Assembly (NCBI GenBank): GCA_019359415.1
Contig: JAHHHH010000024.1
Span: 19,909-83,908 of the forward strand
DNA from: Iphinoe sp. HA4291-MV1
GTDB taxonomy: Bacteria > Cyanobacteriota > Cyanobacteriia > Cyanobacteriales > Nostocaceae
DNA length: 64,000 nucleotides
Direction of reading: 5' to 3'
In this document: one piece after another, positions 25,016-33,354 of the stretch
How positions within the stretch are numbered: the stretch's first letter is position 1
How the letters are laid out: each line of letters starts with the position of its first letter
Program-made: the position numbers and the translations under genes
Notes under the pieces: model-generated
What the model saw: only the letters and a program-made list of their open reading frames with translations
What the model was told of the DNA's origin: nothing
The model's database searches: none

Positions 25016-25513
25016 GCGCACTTCTTTAACGACGGGTGATCTGTTTTTCGTCCGTTTAATCGAATCCGGAAAAATCTGCCTTAGCGTAGCGGCTCCCCTT
25101 GGGAGCTTCCTCATTACTAATTAACTGGTTTAGAGTCCACGCTCTTGACGGAAAAATCACCCAAATGTTAATTGGTATACAAAAATCACAATCTTTCATA
25201 GGGCGATTTTTCCGGAGGCTGGCAGATTTTTCTAGGTTTTTACCCAACCCTCGCGTCTTCCGTTCAAGCCTTTTTGCTTGCGGTTCTATATCCTGTCGTG
25301 CCGAGGTTTTGTTTGAGAAAAACATCCCACAATCTCATTAAGACTAAAAAGGAGTACATAGAAGGAGAATATTCATATAAATTGGAAGATATTACTTAAA
25401 TAACACTTTCAAATTTCACTTTCAGAGTCGTTTGTAAATGCAGACGACTTTAGTTTTTTACCACAACATATGCAAATGCACAGGTTATTTGAACTAGTTC
25501 AAGAACCATAATT
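25016..25513. repeat. Intergenic region with nested inverted repeats
   Basis: No gene. Outer pair: CCGGAAAAATCTGCC at 25066-25080 against GGCAGATTTTTC at 25221-25232. Inner pair: CGGAAAAATCACCC at 25149-25162 against GGGCGATTTTTCCG at 25201-25214. The four arms are related to each other, so the unit can fold two ways. It contains a Nostoc repeat (TAGCGTAGCGGCTCC). The remainder to 25513 is A+T-rich with no strong signal except GTCGTTTGTAAATGCAGACGAC near 25427-25448, a small inverted repeat. Confidence 0.55.
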
Positions 25514-25741
25514 ATGGCTAAAAATCCAATAAAACTAGTGCCCTCAATGCAGTGACAAAACAAGACATTATTGGATGGTTCACCCACTGCTGTTACTATA
25601 TTTCACCCAACTGAGAACCGCTATAGCCACCGCATTGGTAAAACCTCCACCGTCGTAGCTACACATCACCAGCTAACAGGTGTAAATACTACCGATATAC
25701 CTGCATTACCTCTCTCAACAATCGAGGAACTACTCTATTAA
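25514..25741 (+). pseudogene. Small conserved-looking gene with in-frame TGA at codon 14
   Basis: From ATG 25514 to TAA 25739-25741 a single frame of 75 codons is broken only by TGA at 25553-25555. It reads MAKNPIKLVPSMQ, stop, QNKTLLDGSPTAVTIFHPTE, and ends DIPALPLSTIEELLY. The composition after the stop is protein-like. One base change from TGC/TGT (Cys) or TGG would explain the TGA. Initiation at TTG 25571 (LDGSPTAV) could still give a shorter product. I do not know the family. Confidence 0.55.
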
Positions 25742-25756
25742 GTTCTTCTCCTTCTT

Positions 25757-25786
25757 AAAGGTGCTAGTTGACACACGAGTACCTTT
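25757..25786. promoter_or_regulatory. Inverted repeat upstream of dnaN
   Basis: AAAGGTGCT (25757-25765) and AGTACCTTT (25778-25786) are complementary at eight of nine positions around TTGACA at 25769. An operator over a -35 element is possible, placed 28-57 bases before the dnaN ATG. No clear -10 was found. Confidence 0.3.
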
Positions 25787-25813
25787 ACAAGTCATGTTCC
25801 GGCAAAATACACT

Positions 25814-27178
25814 ATGAAACTAACAACTACTCAATTTGTACTGACAGAACTCCTAGAAATAGCAAAAAACGGCATATCCACAAGACCAGTAGACCCTATA
25901 CTCGGAAGTTTGCTAATCGAAGCCTCGGATGAAGGTAGACTTACCGTCATTGGTACTGATCTGAATGTCAGTATCAAAACTACGGCAATAACTAATATTC
26001 TACAGGCAGGTGTAGTCGCCTTAAACGCCAAACTACTAACCAACACGGTTAACAATCTAGGAAGCGGCGAACTGGATATTGAAGTAAGCGAACACATTTG
26101 CGTTATCAGCCACAGTACGGGGAAATGTCGTATCGTAGGAGGAAATCCAGAAGATTTTCCAAGTATCTCAGAAACAGAAAACCCCACGGAAATCAGTATC
26201 CCTAGCAAAAAGCTACAAGCTGCCTTAGAAGCTTGTCTGTATTGCAGTAGCACAGACGAAACCAAACTTATCCTCACAGGCGTACATTTTCAGTTACAAG
26301 GCGAAAATTGGAGTTGCGCTAGCACCGACGGACACCGCCTTGCGTTGGTATCCTCCAAGCTAGAGGGAAACTACTCGCCAATCTCATTCACAGTCCCTAG
26401 AAGAAGTCTCACCGAGTTGGCAAAGCTCCTCTCGACAACAACCGAAAATAGCAGTTGTACGCTCAAGGTTGGAAACAACACTATCCAGTTTATCTTGCCA
26501 AATGCTGAACTCACATCCAGGTTGTTAGAAGGAGAATTTCCCCATATTAACCACCTTATTCCTAAAAGCTTTGCTAACGAACTCATAGTAGAACGCAAAG
26601 GAATGGAAATAATTCTTAAAAGAATCAGCCATTTCGCAGAGAAAAAACACAAAATTGTCAAAATTCTATGGGAGGTAAATGACCAACAGGCAACATTAAT
26701 GACGGGTAATACTGATATTGGGGACGCGGTAGATTCTTTGCTTATCAAGACCAAAACCAGTATAGGAGAAAACATCGGTATTGGGCTAAATAGTGGCTAT
26801 CTACAAGAAGCGCTCAAGCACATCTCAACTGATGAAATTATATTCAGATTTAACAAGCCCCTCCAACCAGTCATCATTTCTCCTCTAGGTGGATTGCTTG
26901 ACCAACTAACACTAATTATGCCCGTAGAAGTGCAAGATTTCGATAAACCAGAAGGTCTTACCAAACAGAAAACTGACACTTCAAAACCAGAAAATAAAAC
27001 AGGAGCAGAAAATATTACTGGGGTGGATAAACTTCCAGAACTAGAAAAAGTATCCAATGAAACAACTAATGTCACAGACACACCGCCGTCTCATACACCT
27101 ACCGCTAACAAATCAAAATCCCGCAAGCGCAAGCAAGAACTAAAACCAGAACCAAAATTAGAAACAACAGCCGTATAG
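25814..27178 (+). CDS. dnaN: DNA polymerase III beta subunit (sliding clamp)
   Basis: 454 residues, against about 370-390 for typical clamps. Recognisable features are KAALEAC-like central helices (SKKLQAALEACLYC), CASTDGHRLALVSSKL, the EGEFPHINHLIPK strand and the C-terminal pocket strand LDQLTLIMPVEV, where most clamps have the M-P-x-R/V-L end. The three-domain clamp ends near residue 378. A further 75-residue Lys/Thr/Glu/Pro-rich tail (to PKLETTAV) is extra and disordered. Clamps encircle DNA and tether polymerases; partners bind through QL(S/T)LF-type peptides, which occur on three other proteins of this plasmid. The domain core looks intact and divergent from chromosomal cyanobacterial DnaN. 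Confidence 0.93.
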   Translation: MKLTTTQFVLTELLEIAKNGISTRPVDPILGSLLIEASDEGRLTVIGTDLNVSIKTTAITNILQAGVVALNAKLLTNTVNNLGSGELDIEVSEHICVISHSTGKCRIVGGNPEDFPSISETENPTEISIPSKKLQAALEACLYCSSTDETKLILTGVHFQLQGENWSCASTDGHRLALVSSKLEGNYSPISFTVPRRSLTELAKLLSTTTENSSCTLKVGNNTIQFILPNAELTSRLLEGEFPHINHLIPKSFANELIVERKGMEIILKRISHFAEKKHKIVKILWEVNDQQATLMTGNTDIGDAVDSLLIKTKTSIGENIGIGLNSGYLQEALKHISTDEIIFRFNKPLQPVIISPLGGLLDQLTLIMPVEVQDFDKPEGLTKQKTDTSKPENKTGAENITGVDKLPELEKVSNETTNVTDTPPSHTPTANKSKSRKRKQELKPEPKLETTAV

Positions 27179-27186
27179 ACCAAAAA

Positions 27187-27519
27187 TTGAATCCTCTGCG
27201 CTCTGAAGACACGCAGATTCACGCCATATCCCCGTCTAGCTTTTCGCCCCTTCGGGTGAGTCCTTCTCCTATCCCAGAGGCTGCGCCAACGGACACGCCA
27301 CGCGTTAGCGAAGCTCCTCTGAAAGAGGTACGCCAGTCACCTGCGGTAAGTCCTGCGGACAGGCTGCGCCAACGCGTAGCGTCTCCATCAGGAGAGGGAA
27401 ACCCTTCCACAATGCTGGACCCACCGTTCTGGCTATCAAGCTCCCGCATTATTTTCGGTATAGTCAGTTTTCTGACTGGCTATACACAAATTCATCTATA
27501 AAATCAAATACTCTTAAAT
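27187..27519. repeat. Dispersed-repeat cluster and leader of dnaX
   Basis: No true gene despite an open 104-codon frame, which is translated repeat (TCTCCTATCCCAGAGGCTGC, GGAGAGGGAAACCCTTCC and others). Positions 27431-27462 are a 32-base sequence repeated exactly at 35303-35334 upstream of holA. Next to it lies a hairpin, GTCAG TTTT CTGAC (27463-27476), extended by TATA/TATA on both sides. The repeat lies 57 bases before the dnaX ATG, so it could carry promoter or attenuator function. Confidence 0.55.
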
Positions 27520-28836
27520 ATGTACACACCACTGCATCTCAAATATCGCCCTCAGCAACTTTCACAAATAATCGGACAAGAACATATTGTACGCACTCTG
27601 GATAATGCAATACTCCCAAGAGGGAGTAGCTCTGCGAGCGCACTCAGCAAGATTGCCCCAGCCTATGTATTTACCGGTCCCAAGGGTACAGGTAAAACCA
27701 GTACAGCTCGCATTCTCGCCAAATCCCTCAACTGTCAATCAACAGAAGAACCAACAACTAAACCCTGTGGCGAGTGCAATTCTTGTCAGACGATTTCTCA
27801 CTCCTCATCCCTTGATGTAACCGAACTCGACGCCGCCAGTCACTCAGGAGTAGAGAACATTCGCGAGATAGTCTCTAACCTTCAACTTAAACCAATCGAG
27901 AGTAGGCGCAAAATCCTAATAGTAGATGAATGTCATGCCCTTTCCCACCAATCGTGGCAAGCATTACTCAAAACAGTAGAACAACCACCCGCCCATGTTG
28001 TGTTCATCTTCTGTACCACCGAGGTACACAAGGTTCCAGAAACTATCATCTCCCGCTGCCAAAAGTTTGACTTTAGAAGAGTTTCCCTCTCACTAGTTGT
28101 AGATTACCTGGAAAAAGTTGCCTACCAAGAAAGTATAAATATCACTCCTACAGCATTAACCGCCATCGCTAAAGCTTGCCACGGACACCTACGCGACTCA
28201 CTCAAACTCTTAGACCAACTAACCTTACTAGGATTCGGGGAAATCACTCCCAACTGGGTATGGGAACTATCAGGTACTATCCCCTCAGACGATTTAGTTA
28301 CTTTCTGTGAAAATATCACCAAGGGGGAAATGACAGGCAATTTAGGCATTCTCCAAGATTGGATGAAATATGGCAAGCACCCAATCACCATCCACACAAG
28401 TCTTGTCAGCTTTCTAAAAGACCTACTTATCTGCAAAAACAACCCGAATGGCAGAAATCTCACTGAACTAGAGGAGGACACCTGGAAGGAACTTACAACA
28501 ATCTCTAAATCGTGGAGTACTAACCACATTCAGTCGGCGATCGCACTTCTAATGGCACGCCAAAATCTCATGCGAGATGAAGGGGCGCATTTATGGTTGC
28601 AAGCTACCCTTATCGAGATAGTTCCAACCACAAACAGTCCCCAAACTCAACCTTGGAAGAATTGGAAAACTGCCCAAGATGCAATTAATTGGGGGAAAGA
28701 ACAACTACCCCATCTATCACAAGCACAGTTGCAGAAACACTGGCAGAAGCTTACACCCATTAATGGAAAAAAGGCTCCAGCATGGGTACAACTAGTAGAA
28801 AAGCTTCAAACTGATTCTCAATTACAGACTGCGTAA
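27520..28836 (+). CDS. dnaX: DNA polymerase III gamma/tau-type clamp loader ATPase
   Basis: 438 residues. AAA+ clamp loader features in order: KYRPQQLSQIIGQEHIVRTL, Walker A GPKGTGKTSTAR (about 53-64), zinc-binding cysteines C(N)CQS...CGECNSC (about 71-90), Walker B-type ILIVDECHALSHQSWQALLK, sensor 1 FIFCTTEVHKVPETIISRCQ (SRC arginine-finger motif) and sensor 2 region GHLRDSLKLLDQL. The length suits a gamma-like form; a long DnaE-binding tau domain is absent. A small repeat-derived insert (LPRGSSSASALS) sits near residue 31. With holA, holB and dnaN it would make a plasmid-specific clamp-loading machine. Confidence 0.95.
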   Translation: MYTPLHLKYRPQQLSQIIGQEHIVRTLDNAILPRGSSSASALSKIAPAYVFTGPKGTGKTSTARILAKSLNCQSTEEPTTKPCGECNSCQTISHSSSLDVTELDAASHSGVENIREIVSNLQLKPIESRRKILIVDECHALSHQSWQALLKTVEQPPAHVVFIFCTTEVHKVPETIISRCQKFDFRRVSLSLVVDYLEKVAYQESINITPTALTAIAKACHGHLRDSLKLLDQLTLLGFGEITPNWVWELSGTIPSDDLVTFCENITKGEMTGNLGILQDWMKYGKHPITIHTSLVSFLKDLLICKNNPNGRNLTELEEDTWKELTTISKSWSTNHIQSAIALLMARQNLMRDEGAHLWLQATLIEIVPTTNSPQTQPWKNWKTAQDAINWGKEQLPHLSQAQLQKHWQKLTPINGKKAPAWVQLVEKLQTDSQLQTA

Positions 28837-28895
28837 AAATACTTTTAACTTTAGAAAAATCAAAAATCCACTTTCCCCAATTTTTGGCTACGGTA

Positions 28896-29044
28896 TACAC
28901 ACAAGTCTCGAAATTCCACCTAACACTTGGTTTCGTCGCCCTAGCTCCCAAATTATGGAAAGAAGTGGAGTTTCAAGTCCCCCAAGATTTGGGTATTTAG
29001 GGGGTTAGGAGAGTTAAAACGTATGCGGACAGGACTTGTGTGTA
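28896..29044. mobile_element. MITE-like element with 12-bp terminal inverted repeats
   Basis: TACACACAAGTC at 28896-28907 and GACTTGTGTGTA at 29033-29044 are perfectly inverted, 149 bp apart, with no ORF between. The inside contains AGTCCCCCAAGATTTGGG and TTAGGGGGTTAGGAG, familiar from small Nostoc elements. It sits in the dnaX to 29128 gap. Confidence 0.55.
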
Positions 29045-29127
29045 CGAGGTTGACATACCAGCAAAAAAATTTAACAAAGCCTCAATAATTTACAAAAATA
29101 ACTGACCATTTTGCGGCAACAACGAGT

Positions 29128-29514
29128 ATGTTTACCAGAACCGAACTTGAAACGAAGAGTTTTTTGGAGTTAGTTACATTGTGCAATCGATATGGTTTGA
29201 AAGCACATTCTGACCCTAATCTGAGGTCTTCTTGGGCTGCTGTTTTGCTGTCGTTTTCTAATATCGCTATTTCCCAGATGCAGCGGGGAGTGGGGTTAAA
29301 GCATCCTGGGCGTGATGCTATTGAGTCTTTAATTGTTGCTTATGATGCTTTTGGGTTACCGACTCGTGAGCAATCTGCTTTGATTAAAGTTTCTGTGGAA
29401 GAGAGAAGATTAATGCTTCAACCGTATAAAGTGGAGCAGCAAAGAATGCTGGCTCTTTATCAGGCGAAAGTGAATATTGATAAAGCGATATCTTTGCTTG
29501 GTGGTTTTTATTAA
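29128..29514 (+). CDS. Small hypothetical protein, possible SAP-like N-terminus
   Basis: 128 residues, helical. The start TRTELETKSFLELVTLCNRY and GLKAHSDPNLRSSWAAVLLS resemble a SAP-type helix-extended-helix DNA-binding motif, but this is by shape only. The rest is helices with Arg/Gln. Codon usage (TTT, GAG, more G+T) differs from the adjacent replication genes. Flanked by MITE-like elements on both sides. Confidence 0.5.
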   Translation: MFTRTELETKSFLELVTLCNRYGLKAHSDPNLRSSWAAVLLSFSNIAISQMQRGVGLKHPGRDAIESLIVAYDAFGLPTREQSALIKVSVEERRLMLQPYKVEQQRMLALYQAKVNIDKAISLLGGFY

Positions 29515-29563
29515 GAGGGAACTCTTAACGGGCAACAGGCAACAGGGGAATCCTCATAAATAA

Positions 29564-29754
29564 ATGATACTGTTGGTCAATTCGTAAGGGGTTTAGCCCC
29601 TCACCCGTAAAACATTGATTTTGCGTTGTTCACCCACCCGGAAATAAATTTTGGGCTAATAGCTCAAGTTCATTGAAATGGACTGAAATCAAAGAAATCA
29701 ATACGGATTGGAACTGAGGAGTTAGACCCCCTATTAATTCGCCAACAGTATCAT
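29564..29754. mobile_element. MITE-like element with 19-bp terminal inverted repeats
   Basis: ATGATACTGTTGGTCAATT at 29564-29582 and AATTCGCCAACAGTATCAT at 29736-29754 are inverted with 17 of 19 matches, 191 bp overall. There is no ORF inside, so it is probably non-autonomous. It occupies most of the gap upstream of the polymerase gene. Confidence 0.6.
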
Positions 29755-29827
29755 AAATTAAGGCGCTTGCATCCTTTATCTTCTCCTGTCGGAATTTGGC
29801 ATTTGTAATTCGTAAAATTCAGAATTT

Positions 29828-31915
29828 ATGAGTTATAACCATAGAAATTTTATTACCAAATTTAGTAATAAAATTATAGTTGATGAGGAAAAACTTGACA
29901 TATTCTGGGAAGATACCACTCCTATACTCCAGTGGCAACCTACAGTAAATATTTCGACCTACTCTAGTCTCAAAACTCTGGTAGTTGATATTGAAACAGC
30001 AGGAATCAACCCAAGAGAGAATCGCATCTATGCAATTGGCTGTATGAGTGAAATGGGGAAAGTCTCCATTTTTATGGATATCTCCGAAAGCAAAATCCTC
30101 ATCTCGTTTCTCAAACACCTAGAAATAAGCAAACTAGACGTAATTTATACTTACAATGGAACTGAGTTTGACCTACCGTTTATTATCACCCGCTGCGAAT
30201 TACATGGCATTGCTCATCCCTTTAGAATTGCATCTAGAACGCGCACTATCCGAACTGCCCAGGTACATGGTACATCACTAACTATCCGAGAAATATTCAT
30301 CCGAAACAGCACCGGACACTCCCCTCAAATCGGGAAACCCTTATGCCTATGTCCTGTGGACACGCTACGCGTTCACGAAGTGTGCCCGTTGGCGCAGCCT
30401 CTCCGACAGGAGAAGGGCTTACGGCACACCTATGTCCAGAGGACACGTTACGCGAACGGTGAACGTCAGAGCCTCAACGTCTCTTGCGCGTCTCCGACAG
30501 GAGAGGGAAAGCCGTCATTCGTACTGGACCCCTCACGCACCAGTTCCCCTGCTACAGCGCTGATTCACCACGGAGGTGTCCTCCAGCACGTAGATATCTA
30601 TATCTGCGTTCTCAGATGGGATTTTGTCGCTAAGGAGCTAACCAACGGACGGTCACTCAAACAAGCCGTCCGAGAAATGGGATTGCGCTCTCAAGCTCGA
30701 CTGGTTCTCCCCTATGAGGAAATTCTAGCTTGCTGGAAAGCTGGTTCCGGTAGTGAGGGATGGCAGAAAATTAAGGAGTATCTTACTTACGACTTAGAAG
30801 ATACCCGACTCATCGCCAATAGGCTAGTACCCTCATATTACTACGAAGCGCTAGTTGTACCGGGAATGAACCTCCAACAACTAGCCATCACGGGTAATGG
30901 CACTAAGTGGGAGAGAATTTTCGAGCATCACTACCAAGGGATAAAACCTAAACCCGACCGCAAGTACAAATTCCAAGGGGGAATAGCGTATTCTGTTCCA
31001 GGACTGTATAGGAAAGTTGGATACATAGACATTAGTTCAATGTATCCCAATGCCATACTGTCGAAAGGCATTGTCTCTTGTAAGGATACAAATCGCATTG
31101 GGTTAAGCATCTTGCAATATCTGGTAAAAGAAAAATCAAGGCTGGAACAACTTGCTAAGACTGGAGATATTGTTGCCAAGGAAAAAAGAGAATCCACCAA
31201 AGTCCTAGCTAATTCTCAGTTTGGGTTCTTTGGCACATCTGAACTTGCCTTTAATGATATGGAAGCAGCAGCCCTGGTAACAGCCTATGGTCGGCGTATC
31301 CTACAGTTTATGATTGAGGTAATCAATCAAGCTGGCGCAGTCCCTATAGAAGTTGATACCGATGGTGTATTCTTTACCCACCCTAATGTAGAAGAGGTGT
31401 ACGCCATACTTCAATCTCAATTACCCAAAGGGATAATCGTCAAACTAGAATTTATTGCCGAAGCCATGTTTATTCCCGAAAGGGGAACTAAGAACTATCT
31501 CTTGTGGCTAAAAGATGGCAGGATTATCCGTAAAGGTAGTTGGAGAAGTCGTTCTCGCTCGAAGCTAGAAAAAGAATTTGCTGTTGAATATCTAACCCAT
31601 TTCATTCAAAATCAGCTACGCGCAGAAGAACATTACAGAAATATCAAATCGCAGATTTCATCAAGAGACTACCCAAAAGAGAAACTCGCCATCACTCGCA
31701 AAATTCGTGAAGGTGAAAAAGAACTTCTCAAACTAGGAAAACCTGGAGATATCGTCACCTACTATTACAGCATTCAAGGTGTAACAAATATCAAAAGTTC
31801 GCAGAACTATTCATCACAGTATTATCTCAATTTACTTGCCCAAAAACGACTAGAAATCTTGCAAATAGCAAACCCTCAAATGCTAGACAGTCGCAAACAA
31901 TTGACCCTATTCTAA
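29828..31915 (+). CDS. Family B DNA polymerase with 3'-5' exonuclease, C-terminal clamp motif
   Basis: 695 residues. Exo I LVVDIETAGINP (Asp55, Glu57 region), Exo II YTYNGTEFDLPF (about 106-117) and Exo III around HVDIYICVLRWDFVAKELT form the proofreading domain. Polymerase motif A is GYIDISSMYPNAIL (about 398-411), motif B KVLANSQFGFFGT (about 458-470) and motif C VEVDTDGVFF (DTD about 510-512). It is a compact family B enzyme. It ends exactly in QLTLF, the bacterial beta-clamp docking peptide. About residues 160-255 (nt 30306-30590) are translated Nostoc repeats inserted in frame between Exo II and Exo III, without a stop. Proofreading folding may be affected. No DnaE-type polymerase is present in the window, so this may be the polymerase served by the plasmid clamp loader. 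Confidence 0.92.
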   Translation: MSYNHRNFITKFSNKIIVDEEKLDIFWEDTTPILQWQPTVNISTYSSLKTLVVDIETAGINPRENRIYAIGCMSEMGKVSIFMDISESKILISFLKHLEISKLDVIYTYNGTEFDLPFIITRCELHGIAHPFRIASRTRTIRTAQVHGTSLTIREIFIRNSTGHSPQIGKPLCLCPVDTLRVHEVCPLAQPLRQEKGLRHTYVQRTRYANGERQSLNVSCASPTGEGKPSFVLDPSRTSSPATALIHHGGVLQHVDIYICVLRWDFVAKELTNGRSLKQAVREMGLRSQARLVLPYEEILACWKAGSGSEGWQKIKEYLTYDLEDTRLIANRLVPSYYYEALVVPGMNLQQLAITGNGTKWERIFEHHYQGIKPKPDRKYKFQGGIAYSVPGLYRKVGYIDISSMYPNAILSKGIVSCKDTNRIGLSILQYLVKEKSRLEQLAKTGDIVAKEKRESTKVLANSQFGFFGTSELAFNDMEAAALVTAYGRRILQFMIEVINQAGAVPIEVDTDGVFFTHPNVEEVYAILQSQLPKGIIVKLEFIAEAMFIPERGTKNYLLWLKDGRIIRKGSWRSRSRSKLEKEFAVEYLTHFIQNQLRAEEHYRNIKSQISSRDYPKEKLAITRKIREGEKELLKLGKPGDIVTYYYSIQGVTNIKSSQNYSSQYYLNLLAQKRLEILQIANPQMLDSRKQLTLF

Positions 31916-31917
31916 CA

Positions 31918-32115
31918 ATGGCTAAAAAATTATCACTACTCAACAAAAAACAACGCAAGTGGTTAGATAATTTCCTGAAAGACAAACCCCACGCCAGATT
32001 AACCAACGTCTATGACTTATTAGATGGCGACCGGGTTATTGAAATTGAATGGTGGGAACATACCATACCTTTAATTCTTGATAGGCATACGCTTATTGAG
32101 AACAAGTTAAAATAG
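31918..32115 (+). CDS. Small basic hypothetical protein after polB
   Basis: 65 residues, starting two bases after the polymerase stop, so clearly in the same transcript. It begins KKLSLLNKKQRKWLDNFLKD, a basic helix, then YDLLDGDRVIEIEWWEHTIP. Not recognised; perhaps a polymerase accessory. An IS630 element follows closely. Confidence 0.6.
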   Translation: MAKKLSLLNKKQRKWLDNFLKDKPHARLTNVYDLLDGDRVIEIEWWEHTIPLILDRHTLIENKLK

Positions 32116-32173
32116 GGCTTCGGAGCAAACAACGAGAAATAAGGAGTTTTGAGGATTTATTATCCCGAACTCA

Positions 32174-33311
32174 TACCATTTCACGAAAAATTTGATGTAA
32201 ATAAAGCATCAAGAATAAAATCCCAACCTGTAATAGAAGCAACGATTGATGTGTTTAATTTCTCCAAACGTTTCCAGATAAATTGCCTTAATTCATCTAA
32301 GGTTTCAAAGCTTTCCCAAGCTAAATGTCTTTTAACTTCCTCCCACAATCGCTCAATTGGATTAACTTGTGGCGTATGTGGAGGTTGAAATAACAAAATT
32401 ATATTTTCTGGTATCTGAAGATATTGGCTAAAATGAAAAGCTCCATTATCTAACTGGATTATATGTATATCTTGAGGATAGCTAGCAGAAAATTTTTCTA
32501 AAAAAATATTAAAACAAGCTGCATTTAAATGAGAGAATTCCCAGATAAAATACTCCCCAGTTAATGGTTCTACTAATCCATATAAATAAAAGTTCTCTCG
32601 TTTCCATTGCATGATACCAATAGGCTTAGTACCTTTTTTAGTAATTAGTCTCCCCGCTTCGGTCTTTAATCCCACGCGGCTTTCGTCTTCACACCAATAT
32701 CTAATTCTTTTGTTTTTATCTATTGGTGATATCACGTATGTTTTAATTACTTCTAAGTATTGCAGGAGTTTTTTTTAAATTCTGATTCTGCTTCGGGCTG
32801 GTATTTTACCCCTACTGCACGCGGCACTTTTAGCTTTGCTTTCATTTGATAACGTACTGTATCATGTACTACTTTGTATGACGCTTCTACTCCCTCTACC
32901 GCTTTTAACCATGTTCGTATTTCTTCATAACTTTTAAATCCTTGTGGATCTTCTAATTCTTTTAAAAGTTGCTCTCGAACATCCGAGTTAATGATTGGCG
33001 GTCGTCCTGAACCCTTTTTTCTTGATACCAGACTGGCTATTCCCGACTCTGTATAAGCCTTTAACCACCTTTGTACCGTCGCGCTTCCTCTTCCCAACAC
33101 CACAGCCAAATCTTGTATTGTCTTTACTTGCCCTATTTTCAGTAAATACAAGGCGCTTATACGTTCTTTCCCTAATGCTGTTTTTTGTTTTCTCAGCAGT
33201 TCACGTAATTCCTCTGTTGATTCTTCTATTTTTACTTTAGTGACTCCAGCCATGAACTTCTGCTCATATTTCTTCTTTATCTATCTTTATCATTTTTTTA
33301 GTGAAATGGTA
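32174..33311 (-). mobile_element. IS630-family insertion sequence with perfect core inverted repeats
   Basis: CCATTTCAC (32176-32184) and GTGAAATGG (33301-33309) are perfect inverted ends flanked on both sides by TA (32174-32175, 33310-33311), the IS630/Tc1 target duplication. The similarity continues inward as A-rich tracts (GAAAAA and, reversed, TAAAAAAA). It carries one transposase gene on the minus strand and separates the polymerase operon from ilvD. Confidence 0.85.
32181..33253 (-). CDS. IS630 transposase, two overlapping frames joined at an A8 run
   Basis: The first frame (33253-32753) is an HTH protein: LGKERISALYLLKIGQVKTI, VLGRGSATVQRWLKAYTESG. It ends soon after EFKKNS. The second frame (from about 32770 to 32181) has the DDE blocks CEDESRVG, IIQLDNGAFH and TPQVNPIERLWEEVKRHL. 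Where they meet, the coding strand reads TTTAAAAAAAACTCC. A one-base slip on the eight adenines gives EFKKKLLQYLEVIKTYVISP and joins both parts into one transposase of about 355 residues. This arrangement is common in IS630 elements and suggests programmed frameshifting, so the enzyme may be active. Confidence 0.85.
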
Positions 33312-33354
33312 TCACGTTAGACTATTAAGAATCGTTAGACAAATAGGATGCGCC

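Noticed and set aside
25099-25341. 80-codon frame in the nested-repeat region
   Set aside because: Overlaps the inverted repeats and a Nostoc repeat; no ribosome site and no protein-like periodicity.
27187-27501. 104-codon frame before dnaX
   Set aside because: Pro/Ser/Arg-rich translation of palindromic repeats found in other gaps.
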